Positions 8,879-18,270 of a stretch of 64,000 nucleotides of DNA are shown here, one piece after another. This stretch comes from Marinisporobacter sp. (GTDB taxonomy: Bacteria; Bacillota; Clostridia; Peptostreptococcales; Thermotaleaceae), in NCBI GenBank assembly GCA_025210395.1, contig JAOARV010000032.1, positions 83,215 to 147,214 of the forward strand, in the 5' to 3' direction. Numbering within the stretch: position 1 is the stretch's first letter; each line of letters starts with the position of its first letter. Under the pieces are notes generated by a model, which was not told the DNA's origin, made no database searches, and worked only from the letters and a program-made list of their open reading frames with translations. The position numbers were made by a program, and so were the translations under genes.

Positions 8879-10100
8879 TAAAAAAATAAAGGAACTTTTA
8901 AAGCCCATAAGAGTTCGATTTTGTTTCAATAAATATATTGCTATTTTGTCTTATGGATTATTAGTAGGGATGAGTATTTCTCTTATGATCATGATTTTTT
9001 CAAGGTTTTTTCCAATACTTTTTATAGGGAGCAAGCTTGTATATCTTTTAGGAGCTTGTCTAATAGTAAGTTTTTTATATTTTTCATATAAAAAACCTTC
9101 CTTTGAAGACACAGCTCTCTTAGTAGATGGAAAGGGACTTGAGGAAAGAATCATTACAGCTTTGAATCTTAAAGGAGAAAATACAGCTATTGCGAAGCTT
9201 CAAAAAGAAGATGCCATCCATCACTTGAAAAAATGGGATATACAAAAAAAGCTACCGATTATTTTTCCAAAGAAAATTATGCTATGGGTAGGAATCCTTA
9301 TGTTAGGAACTCTATTAGTAGGGGTTATTCCTACTCAATCAGTACTGAAAGCAAGAGATCTAGAAAATAATAGAGAAAAAATAGAGGAGCAAAAGAAAAA
9401 AATCATTCAAGTAGAAAAGGAAATAAAAAAAGATCCTATTCTTAGGGAAGAAGATAAAAAAGAGATAGAAAAGAATTTAAAAGAGCTGAAAGAAAAAATG
9501 AAAAAGCCAGAAAACACGAAGGAATTACAAAAACAAATTGTTAAAACAAAAAAGGAAATAGAAAAGATTGAGAAAAATATTCAAGATAAGAAAATAGATG
9601 AAATCACAAAAAAGCTATCCAATCATAATTTCACAAAAAAATTAGTAGAGAGTATAAAAAATAGAGACTCCAAGGAGCTTACAAAAGAGATCAATGAGAT
9701 AAAGAATCAACTTAAAAATATGAGCAAAGAAGATTTAGAAAAAAAGGCAAAAGGATTAGAAAGATTAGCTAAAGAATTGAAAAATAATAAAGAATTAGCT
9801 AAAAACTTTAAAGAATTATCGAACGCTATGGCACAAAGTATTCATGAGAATCTTTTAGATGAACAGTTAAAGGAAAGCTTAAATGGTTTGAATGATACAT
9901 TCAATCATCTTATGAAGGACAACAATGTATCAGGCAGTGTCAATCAATTAACGAAGCAATTAGATGAAATTGAAAAAGTGGTATCTCAAAATGCAGATAA
10001 AAATACGGAAAATAATTCAGAATCAAATACAGATCAAGATAGAAATAATCAACAAACAAAAAATAATGATTCGTCTAATAAAAGCAGTGGAGGAACCTGA
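8862..10100 (+). CDS. Membrane-anchored coiled-coil protein, cut by an in-frame TGA
   Basis: Three membrane helices are seen at about residues 25-45, 50-70 and 140-160, followed by a very Lys/Glu-rich coiled coil (about 170-330) and an Asn/Ser/Gln-rich low-complexity segment. Translation stops at the TGA at 10098-10100, but the same frame stays open for 134 more codons and encodes a structured C-terminus. The intact protein would be about 547 residues (8862-10505). A nonsense mutation, sequencing error or read-through are all possible. The start overlaps the permease gene; an ATG at 8871 is an alternative. Confidence 0.72.
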   Translation: MKKMLDKKIKELLKPIRVRFCFNKYIAILSYGLLVGMSISLMIMIFSRFFPILFIGSKLVYLLGACLIVSFLYFSYKKPSFEDTALLVDGKGLEERIITALNLKGENTAIAKLQKEDAIHHLKKWDIQKKLPIIFPKKIMLWVGILMLGTLLVGVIPTQSVLKARDLENNREKIEEQKKKIIQVEKEIKKDPILREEDKKEIEKNLKELKEKMKKPENTKELQKQIVKTKKEIEKIEKNIQDKKIDEITKKLSNHNFTKKLVESIKNRDSKELTKEINEIKNQLKNMSKEDLEKKAKGLERLAKELKNNKELAKNFKELSNAMAQSIHENLLDEQLKESLNGLNDTFNHLMKDNNVSGSVNQLTKQLDEIEKVVSQNADKNTENNSESNTDQDRNNQQTKNNDSSNKSSGGT

Positions 10101-10505
10101 GGGATCAGTGAACAAAGCACTGGTCAGTGTGAAAGCAATGAAGGAAATAATAGTGGAAATAGTACAAATAAAAATCAGCAAGGAATGGATAGAAATGGAG
10201 CAGGAAAAGGTGGGAATGGTTCATCTACAGGAAGCGATATAGAAGAAAAGGAATATGAGGAAATATTCACACCTAAATATAGAGGACAAGGGGAAAGTTC
10301 ACAAATAAAAGGAAATATTAATGAGAGCGGAAGGGAAGATGTTACCCAAGTGAAAAAATTTGGAGATACATTAGGAGAATCAGTAAATTATCAGGAGGTA
10401 CTAAAAAATTATAAAGAAGGGGCTTATGAGAAGCTTCATACGAAAGAAATTCCTAAAAACATGAAGGAAATTGTAAAAACTTATTTTACTGAGCTGGAGC
10501 AATAA
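10101..10505 (+). pseudogene. In-frame C-terminal continuation of the coiled-coil protein
   Basis: After the TGA the frame continues without a stop through a Gly/Ser/Asn-rich linker into EYEEIFTPKYRGQGESS and a helical end with LGESVNYQEVLKNYKEGAYEKL, finishing in EIVKTYFTELEQ. The order and charge pattern look like a real domain rather than chance translation. An internal ATG at 10185 has only a weak upstream AGGA. A 7-bp hairpin (ATCAGTG / CACTGGT) begins four bases after the TGA. Confidence 0.65.
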
Positions 10506-10535
10506 AAATATTTGAGAATTAGTTGGAGGATAAAA

Positions 10536-11522
10536 ATGGATATTACAGAAAAGGATGTTAAAGATTTTATTGATAAGATAGACAAGATCAGAGCTGAAAT
10601 TAGCAAAGGAATTATAGGTCAAAAAGAGATTGTTGATCAAATACTAATTGCTATTTTATGTGAGGGAAATGTCCTATTAGAAGGGGTACCAGGTCTTGGA
10701 AAAACCCAATTAGTAAAGACTATTGGAAAGGTACTTGATCTTGATTTTTCAAGAATACAATTTACGCCAGATTTAATGCCAGCTGATGTAGTAGGAACCA
10801 ATATTATAAACAATAGTCAATTTTCTTTTCAGCAGGGACCAATATTTAGCAATATTGTTTTAGCAGATGAGATCAATCGTGCCACTCCTAAAACGCAAAG
10901 TGCCATGCTTGAGGCAATGCAGGAAAAGACTGTTACGGTAGGGAATAAAACACATATTTTACCGAAGCCATTCTTTGTTCTTGCTACTCAAAACCCTATA
11001 GAACTGGAAGGGACTTATCCCCTTCCAGAGGCACAGATGGATAGATTTTTATTTAAATTAGATGTGAAATTTCCATCATTAGAGGAGCTTACAGATATTG
11101 TAGCCCTTACAACCAATAAAGAACAAGAAATAATTAAAAAAGTAACAGATGGAGAAGATCTTATTAAAATGATGGATATAGCAAAGGAGATTCCTATAGC
11201 TAAGCCAGTTTTAGATTATGCTATGAAAATCATTATAAGCACTCATCCTGAAAATGAAAATGCTCCTGAGATAACAAAAAAATATATTCAATTTGGTTCA
11301 AGCCCTAGGGGGGCACAGGCCATTATTAAAGCTGCTAAGGTAAGAGCCTTGATACAAGGGAGATATAATGTTTCCTTTGAGGATATTAAAGAAATGGCGT
11401 ATCCTGTATTAAGACACAGAATATTATTAAATTTTGAAGCTATGAGTGAGAACATTAGCAGTGATCATATTATTAAAGAATTAATGATAGATTTACAAAG
11501 GAAAGATTCTCATGGAAAATAA
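10536..11522 (+). CDS. MoxR-type AAA+ ATPase
   Basis: Walker A is GVPGLGKTQ near residue 50, Walker B is VLADEINRATPKTQSAMLEAMQE, and the sensor region is FVLATQNPIELEGTYPLPEAQMDRF, all diagnostic of the MoxR group. These ATPases are thought to act as chaperones that insert metal or remodel complexes together with VWA proteins. The start at 10536 is preferred because GGAGG precedes it; the frame reaches a TTG at 10512. The end overlaps the DUF58 gene by 11 bases. Confidence 0.93.
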   Translation: MDITEKDVKDFIDKIDKIRAEISKGIIGQKEIVDQILIAILCEGNVLLEGVPGLGKTQLVKTIGKVLDLDFSRIQFTPDLMPADVVGTNIINNSQFSFQQGPIFSNIVLADEINRATPKTQSAMLEAMQEKTVTVGNKTHILPKPFFVLATQNPIELEGTYPLPEAQMDRFLFKLDVKFPSLEELTDIVALTTNKEQEIIKKVTDGEDLIKMMDIAKEIPIAKPVLDYAMKIIISTHPENENAPEITKKYIQFGSSPRGAQAIIKAAKVRALIQGRYNVSFEDIKEMAYPVLRHRILLNFEAMSENISSDHIIKELMIDLQRKDSHGK

Positions 11523-12381
11523 AATCATAGATCCTATTCTTTTAAAAAAGCTTGAGAGATTCAAGCTCAATACAAATATATTGCTGAATCAAGGCTATAA
11601 TGGAGGAAGAAAATCAAATGCAAAGGGTTCTTCTATGGAATTTTCGGATTACAAAGAATATGCTTTAGGAGATGATTTTAGAAAAATTGATTGGAATGCT
11701 TATGGAAGATTTCAAAAGCTTTATGTAAAAGTTTTTGAAGAAGAAAGACAAGCTAGGGTGAATATTTTTTTAGATACATCTCTTTCTATGGACTTTGGAG
11801 ATCCTAAAAAGTCCTTGATTGGGAAAAAAATAGCTGCTGCTCTTTCTTATATAAGCTTATCCCATTTAGATGCAGTAAAAATCTACAGTAACGGGGACGA
11901 TGAATTAACAGATACACCCTATTGTAATGGAAAAAATGCTTTTAGACAATTATTAAAGCATATAGAAAATACAAGCTTTCTAAGTAAAAATGACTTATTT
12001 CAATTGATCAAGAAAAGAAATTATAAAAAGGGGATCACCATTATTTTATCTGATTTATATAGTGAGCATGTTGAAGAAGCTATTAAGTATCTATCCTATA
12101 GGAACCAGACTGTTATCGTAGTACATGTTTTAAGTAAAGCGGAATTAGAACCTGATCTAAAAGGGGATTTAAGATTTATCGATAGCGAAACAGAGGAAGA
12201 AAAGGATTTATCCATAACAAATACTGTCTTAAAAGCTTATGAAAAAACGTTGAAAAATTTTATTATGAAGAATAAAGAAAGCTGTAGAAAGTATGGAGGG
12301 AAATATATTCTTTTATCTAATGATCTTTCTATAGAGGAAATGCTGTTTGACCGATTGGTTAAGCACGGGATTTTGAGGTGA
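11512..12381 (+). CDS. DUF58 domain protein
   Basis: The DUF58 hallmark is clear near residues 40-75: SSMEFSDYKEYALGDDFRKI followed by DWNAYGRFQKLYVKVFEEE. The rest resembles a von Willebrand A fold, with LDTSLSMDF in the position of a MIDAS motif. DUF58 proteins nearly always sit next to MoxR ATPases, as here, where the start lies inside the end of the MoxR gene. It has no membrane helix. The function is probably as an adaptor in a MoxR-VWA complex. Confidence 0.9.
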   Translation: MENKIIDPILLKKLERFKLNTNILLNQGYNGGRKSNAKGSSMEFSDYKEYALGDDFRKIDWNAYGRFQKLYVKVFEEERQARVNIFLDTSLSMDFGDPKKSLIGKKIAAALSYISLSHLDAVKIYSNGDDELTDTPYCNGKNAFRQLLKHIENTSFLSKNDLFQLIKKRNYKKGITIILSDLYSEHVEEAIKYLSYRNQTVIVVHVLSKAELEPDLKGDLRFIDSETEEEKDLSITNTVLKAYEKTLKNFIMKNKESCRKYGGKYILLSNDLSIEEMLFDRLVKHGILR

Positions 12382-12385
12382 GATG

Positions 12386-14182
12386 ATGAAATTTTATTCG
12401 CCCTTGTCTTTTTTTTATTTGCTGGCAGGCGTACCTATTATATTCATGTATTTATTGAAAAAGCAGCATAAAGAGGAAAAAGTACCAAGTACTTATCTTT
12501 GGGAAAAAGCTTTAAGAGATATGGAGGCAAATAAGCCTTGGCAGAAATTAAGAAAAAATATTCTATTATTCTTACAGCTCCTGATTACTTTGTGTGTGGT
12601 TCTTTTCTTAGCCAATCCTTATATTTTATCCAATAAGGCTTATGGGGAAAATATCATTATTATGCTAGATAAGTCTGCTAGTATGCAAAGTGTAGATGTG
12701 GGAGAAAGCAGATTCAATAGGGCAAAAGAGGAGATCAAAAGACTTATAGATGGTTTAAGTCCAAATACGTACGTAACTCTTATGTCGGTAGAAAATACTT
12801 CTCAAATTGTTGCAAAAACAAAGGATAAAGGATTGCTAAAAAGAAAATTAAAAGAGATTCAAGCTGGAAATGGCAGTGACCATGTAGAAGAAGCCATAAA
12901 AGTGATAAAAGCTATGAGGAAAGATAAAAATCATAAAATCATTTACTATACAGACAAAGGAGTACGAGAACCTCTCTCAAACATGGTGGTAAAAAATATC
13001 CGTGGAGATGGAAAAAATATTGCCATTGAAAACATATCCCATAGTATAGATGAAGAAGGAATGAGCGTACTCATTAACGTAACAAATTTTTCAGATGAAG
13101 CTTTCAAAGGAGATTTATTTCTTTATACAGATCATCATATTTTTGATATACAAGCTATTGAAATAAAACCAAAGGAAAAAAAGCCTTATTATTTTAGAAA
13201 AATACCTAAAGAGGTGAATGTCTTAAAGGCAGAAGTAGATGTAGAGGATAGCTTTAAGAAAGATAATATAAGGTATCATGTTGTACACACCAATCCTTCT
13301 AGTAAGGTTCTCTTAACGAGTAAACAAAATATATTCTTAGAAAAAGCTATTATCATCAATAAAAATGTTACCTTTTATAAAGCTAATGAAGCGCTAGAAG
13401 ATGTATCAGGATATGATCTTTATGTGTATGATGGATTGATGCCTCAAAATTTACCAAAGGATGGGAATATTATTTTATTTAATCCACCAACAAACAATAG
13501 TATTATCCGTATAAAAGGGAAAAGCCAAGGAGGAAGATTCAAGGAAGAAAATGATTCCTTATTTACTTCTGTAGATTTAGACTTTACTGCTGGTGAAGTA
13601 AAAGAACTAATGGTTCCTAAATGGGCAAAGCCTATATTGTTTTCACAGGATGAACCTATTATGATCAAGGGAAAAAAGGAGAATCAAAAAATAGTCGTAG
13701 CAGGATTTGATCTTCATGATACAGATTTTCCATTAAAGGTTGATTTTCCTATTTTTATACAAAATCTATTAGAAGAAGCTTTAAGCTTGAATAGACAAGA
13801 CGAAACAGAAATAGTAGCAGGAAATCCTATTGAGATAGATGTTTTTCCAAAAAGTGAAGAAGCTTTTGTGAAAAGCCCCAAGGGAGAGGAGATAAAAATA
13901 GGACCACCCTTTCCTATATATCCATTTAAAGATACCCATGAAGTAGGTATTTATACGATCAAACAAAGGTATGGCAAAGAGGAATTTGAAAATTATTTTG
14001 CATCCAATATAGATACAAAGAAGGAATCAAATATAGGCTTTGTGTATGAAGAAAACAATAAAAGAGAGGAAAATAAAGATCCAATCAAAGCAGGAAGAAA
14101 TTTAAAAAACATCTTTTTATGGATTGGATTGATCTTACTTTTAGTAGAATGGGTGGTGTATCATCGTGGCGATTCAATTTAA
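12386..14182 (+). CDS. BatA-like VWA membrane protein
   Basis: It begins with the BatA N-terminal module (PLSFFYLLAGVPIIFMYLLK) plus a second helix at about 55-75, then a VWA domain with a MIDAS-like DKSASM near residue 95, a long extracytoplasmic part, and a C-terminal helix near residues 573-590. This layout places the VWA region outside the membrane, held by helices at both ends. The ATG at 12386 is better spaced from GAGGTG than the ATG at 12383. It overlaps the next VWA gene by 17 bases. Confidence 0.85.
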   Translation: MKFYSPLSFFYLLAGVPIIFMYLLKKQHKEEKVPSTYLWEKALRDMEANKPWQKLRKNILLFLQLLITLCVVLFLANPYILSNKAYGENIIIMLDKSASMQSVDVGESRFNRAKEEIKRLIDGLSPNTYVTLMSVENTSQIVAKTKDKGLLKRKLKEIQAGNGSDHVEEAIKVIKAMRKDKNHKIIYYTDKGVREPLSNMVVKNIRGDGKNIAIENISHSIDEEGMSVLINVTNFSDEAFKGDLFLYTDHHIFDIQAIEIKPKEKKPYYFRKIPKEVNVLKAEVDVEDSFKKDNIRYHVVHTNPSSKVLLTSKQNIFLEKAIIINKNVTFYKANEALEDVSGYDLYVYDGLMPQNLPKDGNIILFNPPTNNSIIRIKGKSQGGRFKEENDSLFTSVDLDFTAGEVKELMVPKWAKPILFSQDEPIMIKGKKENQKIVVAGFDLHDTDFPLKVDFPIFIQNLLEEALSLNRQDETEIVAGNPIEIDVFPKSEEAFVKSPKGEEIKIGPPFPIYPFKDTHEVGIYTIKQRYGKEEFENYFASNIDTKKESNIGFVYEENNKREENKDPIKAGRNLKNIFLWIGLILLLVEWVVYHRGDSI

Positions 14183-16910
14183 TCATCCTATGTTATTGTT
14201 ATTGATTCCATTTTCTTTAATATTCCTATTCTATTTTATAAGAAAGCTTAAGATGGAACAAAGAAGAAAAAATAGTTTATTTTTAGTAAGAAGTGTCATG
14301 GTTATTTTAATGATATTATCTTTAAGTGGACTCCATATAAAATCTTATGTAGATGAAGTGAACACTATATTTGTAGTGGATTTATCAGAAAGTACATCAA
14401 AAAATAGGGAGGATTTTAAAGCTTTTATAGAAGAATCTCTAAAGGATACTTCTATAAATGATCAGGTAGGGGTGTTGACCTTTGGAAAGGAAACACAAAT
14501 AGAAAATCCTCTATCAGCAAATATGAAGAATATAGAATTTCAAACAAATCCAGGGAAAAATTATACAAATATAGAAAATGGTCTAAAGATTGCTAGAAGT
14601 ATTATTCCAGAGGAGAGCAGAAAGAGGATTGTGCTTTTAACCGATGGAGAAGAAAATATAGGCAATAGCATGAATGAATCTTTTTTAATGAAAGAGGACA
14701 ATATTGATTTTAAAGTATTAAGACTAAGTAAAAATATAGGAAATGAAGTACAGGTGAGTAACGTAGAGGTTCCTAAGATATTATATGAAAACCAAAGCTT
14801 TCATATAAAAATCAACCTTTGGAGCAATGTTGCTACAAAGGTTAAAATAGATCTTTACTCAGGAAGAAATAGAGTAGGACAAAAAGAAGTATTTGTTCAA
14901 AAGGGAGAAAATTCTTTTGTTTTTGAGGATGAAGCAAAAGATACTGGGCTAGGTTCTTACAAGGTTGTGATTACGCCAAAGAAGGATACAAATAGGGAGA
15001 ATAATACTTATGCAACCTATACAGAAGTAAAGGGAAAGCCAAAGGTTTTATTGATAGATGGAAAAAGCAATGGAGGAAGAGAATTTAGTAAAATATTAAA
15101 AAGTGCAGCATTAGAGGTGGATCATAGAAAAGCACAACAGGCTCCTCAAAGTATTGTAGAATTGTCCAAATATAAGACGGTGATTCTATGTGATGTATCT
15201 TTAGAAAATATCCATAGTGAATTCATAAATACCTTAAAGGTATATGTGAGAGATTATGGAGGAGGGCTTTTCGTTACAGGAGGAGAAAATAGCTTTGCAT
15301 TAGGGGGATATTATAAAACTCCTTTAGAAGAAATTCTACCTGTTGACATGGAAATGAAGGTAAAAGGAAAAGCTCCTAATTTAGGACTTATGCTAGTCAT
15401 AGACAAGTCTGGAAGTATGGAAGGCGGACAATACGGATTAAGGAAAATAAATATTGCCAAAGAGGCAGCAATAAAGGCAGTTCACTCATTAAAGTCTAAG
15501 GATCAAATAGGGGTGATTGCCTTTGATGATACTACAGAGTGGGTTGTTCCATTGTCTTCCACAGATAATGAGGAGAAGATTAAAAGAAGCATAGGAACTA
15601 TTAAAGCTGGTGGAGGAACCAGTATTATACCAGCATTACAGGAAGCTTATGAATCATTAAAGGATGCAGATACAAAGCTAAAGCATATTATTTTGTTAAC
15701 AGATGGACAGGCTGAAAGACATGGATATACAAATTTAATAGAAGAGATGAAAAAGAATGGTATTACCGTATCTACAGTAGCAGTAGGAGAAGGGGCAGAT
15801 ACATCTCTTCTTGAAGGGATTGCTGATAGTGGAAGAGGAAGATATTATTTTGTAGATGAATTTTCCACGATCCCAAAGATTTTTACAAAAGAAACTTTTC
15901 TTGCATCCAAGTCTTATATTCATAATAGGACATTTACGCCTAAAGTTGGTGTTTTTCATGATATTTTAAATCCTCTAAAGGATGATATTTTAGATTTAGA
16001 GGGATATGTTGGTGCATCCGCAAAACCTAGAGCACATACCCTTTTAGTGAGCGACCAAGAAGATCCTATTCTCTCTATTTGGCAGTATGGATTAGGAAAA
16101 AGTGTTGCATGGACATCAGATGTAAATGGAAAATGGACAAGAAATTATCTTCATTCTGAAGAAGGAATTTCTTTCTTCAAAAATATGATGGAGTGGACAT
16201 TTTCTAACACTGGAGACAATCAACTACAGATAGATACAGATAGAACAGGAGAAAAGGGCGAAATCATAGCAAAAAACCTAGGAGAATTCAAAGAAGGGTA
16301 TGAAACAAAAGCAGTTATTATTACACCATCCCTAGAAAAGATACAATTAAAGCTTGACCCAATAAGTCCTGGAACTTATAAAGGTGAATTTGATTTATTA
16401 GAAAAGGGGATTTATATGATCCATGCAAGTCAATATGAAAAGGATTCTCTAGTAAATACACAAAAGCAAGGAATGGTCATGAATTACCCTAAGGAATATG
16501 ATTTTGCAGATAGAAAAAATAATTTGGAAAGGCTCCTATATGAAACAGATGGAAAATTTATTGAGTCTCCTAAAGAAGTTTTTGAAAAAAATTTAGAGCC
16601 TGTATATGGATTAAAGGATCTATCTAGAATACTCATGATCATAGCTTTACTATTGTTTATTTTAGATATTGCTTTGAGAAGATTAAATATAAGATTTAAA
16701 AGAATTGGCTTAAAACAAAATAAGATAACTGAAAAGGGAAGAAGTGTTTCTACAAATAGAAAATCATCAAAAGATCATATAACAAAAGAGACAATAGGGG
16801 AGGATAAGAAAGAAGAGAAAAAAGAAAAGATAACAAAAGAAGAAAAACGTAAAGAAAATACAATAGATACGTCAAGACTGCTAAAGGCAAAGGATAAGAC
16901 AAAAAGATAA
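14166..16910 (+). CDS. Double-VWA / GATase-like membrane protein
   Basis: A 914-residue protein with GTG start inside the preceding gene. Two N-terminal helices are followed by a first VWA-like domain (VVDLSESTSK near 70), a class-I glutamine-amidotransferase-like fold without an obvious catalytic Cys (about 290-400, VRDYGGGLFVTGGENSFALG), a second VWA domain with an intact MIDAS DKSGSM near 412, a beta-rich part, a helix near 820 and a Lys/Glu-rich cytoplasmic tail. The layout is known from the MoxR-associated family. It ends the operon. Confidence 0.87.
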   Translation: MAIQFNHPMLLLLIPFSLIFLFYFIRKLKMEQRRKNSLFLVRSVMVILMILSLSGLHIKSYVDEVNTIFVVDLSESTSKNREDFKAFIEESLKDTSINDQVGVLTFGKETQIENPLSANMKNIEFQTNPGKNYTNIENGLKIARSIIPEESRKRIVLLTDGEENIGNSMNESFLMKEDNIDFKVLRLSKNIGNEVQVSNVEVPKILYENQSFHIKINLWSNVATKVKIDLYSGRNRVGQKEVFVQKGENSFVFEDEAKDTGLGSYKVVITPKKDTNRENNTYATYTEVKGKPKVLLIDGKSNGGREFSKILKSAALEVDHRKAQQAPQSIVELSKYKTVILCDVSLENIHSEFINTLKVYVRDYGGGLFVTGGENSFALGGYYKTPLEEILPVDMEMKVKGKAPNLGLMLVIDKSGSMEGGQYGLRKINIAKEAAIKAVHSLKSKDQIGVIAFDDTTEWVVPLSSTDNEEKIKRSIGTIKAGGGTSIIPALQEAYESLKDADTKLKHIILLTDGQAERHGYTNLIEEMKKNGITVSTVAVGEGADTSLLEGIADSGRGRYYFVDEFSTIPKIFTKETFLASKSYIHNRTFTPKVGVFHDILNPLKDDILDLEGYVGASAKPRAHTLLVSDQEDPILSIWQYGLGKSVAWTSDVNGKWTRNYLHSEEGISFFKNMMEWTFSNTGDNQLQIDTDRTGEKGEIIAKNLGEFKEGYETKAVIITPSLEKIQLKLDPISPGTYKGEFDLLEKGIYMIHASQYEKDSLVNTQKQGMVMNYPKEYDFADRKNNLERLLYETDGKFIESPKEVFEKNLEPVYGLKDLSRILMIIALLLFILDIALRRLNIRFKRIGLKQNKITEKGRSVSTNRKSSKDHITKETIGEDKKEEKKEKITKEEKRKENTIDTSRLLKAKDKTKR

Positions 16911-17034
16911 TGTAAAAATAATAGTAGATCTAAAATAGATTGACGATTACTTTTTTGAACATGAAAGGATAGACAATGATTTCTGCTATATAATATAAGA
17001 AAGGGAATTTTAAGAGGGAAGGAGCGTAAAAAAG

Positions 17035-17859
17035 ATGGAGTCTTTAAAATTAGGAGTATGCCAAATGAAAGTAGGGAATGACCTAGATAAAAATATCCAT
17101 CATACGAAAAAAATGATTCGTGAAGCTGCTGAAAATGGAAGTAAGCTAGTAGTTCTTCCTGAAATGTTTAATTGTCCTTACGAAAACAAATATTTTCCAC
17201 TATTTGCAGAAAACTATCCTGGAAAGACAACAAATATGTTATCAAATTTAGCCAAAGAATTAGGGATATATATTGTTGGAGGGTCTATTCCAGAAAAGGA
17301 TGGAGAGGTTATTTATAATACTTCTTACATCTTTGATGATGATGGAAAACTGATTGGAAAACATAGAAAGGTTCATTTGTTTGATATTGATGTTGAAGGC
17401 GGAATCAAATTTAAGGAATCTGATACATTAGGATATGGAGAGAATACTACAGTGATTGATACAAAGTATGGGAAAATAGGTGTTGCTATATGCTATGACA
17501 TGAGATTCCCAGAATTAATGAGACTGATGACTTTAGAAGGGGCACAAATCATTATCGTACCAGCTGCTTTTAATATGACAACAGGACCAGCCCATTGGGA
17601 TATTTTATTAAGAGCTAGAGCATTAGACAATCAAGTATATTTTGTTGCTGCTTCTCCTTGTAGAAATTTAGATGCAGCTTATCATGCTTATGGGTATTCA
17701 AGTATTGTAGATCCATGGGGAGAAATAGTTAGTCAGGCAAAGGAAGCTGAATGCATCATATATGGAGAAGTTGATTTTGAAAAGATACAAAAGATTAGAA
17801 ATGAACTCCCTTTATTAAAGCATAGAAGAACGGATTTATATGAAATAAGAAAAAAATAA
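17035..17859 (+). CDS. Carbon-nitrogen hydrolase (Nit2/omega-amidase-like)
   Basis: A 274-residue nitrilase-superfamily enzyme with the Glu-Lys-Cys triad in context: VVLPEMFNCPY (Glu near 43), HRKVHLFDID (Lys near 114) and AICYDMRFPE (Cys near 156). The DID after the Lys region and the overall length fit omega-amidase (alpha-ketoglutaramate/ketosuccinamate) or deaminated-glutathione amidase. It is cytoplasmic. It follows the MoxR operon after 125 bp, with TATAAT at 16989-16994, so it probably has its own promoter. Confidence 0.85.
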   Translation: MESLKLGVCQMKVGNDLDKNIHHTKKMIREAAENGSKLVVLPEMFNCPYENKYFPLFAENYPGKTTNMLSNLAKELGIYIVGGSIPEKDGEVIYNTSYIFDDDGKLIGKHRKVHLFDIDVEGGIKFKESDTLGYGENTTVIDTKYGKIGVAICYDMRFPELMRLMTLEGAQIIIVPAAFNMTTGPAHWDILLRARALDNQVYFVAASPCRNLDAAYHAYGYSSIVDPWGEIVSQAKEAECIIYGEVDFEKIQKIRNELPLLKHRRTDLYEIRKK

Positions 17860-17888
17860 AACTGGGGGCTTTCCACAGTTTTATTTTT
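17857..17888. terminator. Bidirectional terminator
   Basis: AAAACTG and CAGTTTT pair around a GGGGGCTTTCCA loop and run into TATTTTTT. It overlaps the stop codon of the convergent PII-like gene. Confidence 0.75.
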
Positions 17889-18249
17889 TCATTTCTTCAA
17901 TTTTAGAGCCTGTGTGCTTTGAACCATAACATTCTAATACAGGTAAGACAAACATAAATCCTACACCAGGTTTATCGATATGATTTAATGCTTCTTTGAT
18001 TAAGTCAACTGTTTTTCTAAGTTTATCTTCTTCTCTAATGACACTGATAATCGTTTTGTTATAAGGTTTATTTCCTTCTACAAGCTTACGAATGCTTGAA
18101 AAGATAGGGACATCTATATGATGTTCTAATAGTACCTTTCCCATTCCTACGCTATCAATGGTCGTTGCACCTACACCAACTTCATAAAATATATTATGAA
18201 TCTCATCTATTTTTTCTATTTCATTTAATATAAGAAATAAGGCATACAT
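17881..18249 (-). CDS. PII-like small protein paired with a CPA2 antiporter
   Basis: A 122-residue soluble protein. The alternation of strands and helices (YALFLILNEIEKIDEI at the start; KTVDLIKEALNHI then GVGFMFVLPV near 85-110) resembles the ferredoxin-like PII fold. I do not recognise a canonical T-loop motif. It lies 21 bp downstream of a cation/proton antiporter gene and is surely co-transcribed with it. PII-like proteins are known to gate partner transporters upon binding nucleotides, so it may regulate the antiporter. That role is inference. Confidence 0.65.
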   Translation of the reverse strand: MYALFLILNEIEKIDEIHNIFYEVGVGATTIDSVGMGKVLLEHHIDVPIFSSIRKLVEGNKPYNKTIISVIREEDKLRKTVDLIKEALNHIDKPGVGFMFVLPVLECYGSKHTGSKIEEMKK

Positions 18250-18270
18250 CCTATTTCCCCCCTCTAAAAA

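Noticed and set aside
10098..10130. Possible selenocysteine codon (TGA followed by a hairpin)
   Set aside because: The residue lies in a Gly/Ser/Asn linker with no redox motif, the hairpin loop AACAAAG lacks a bacterial SECIS-like GU apex, and its distance from the TGA is short.
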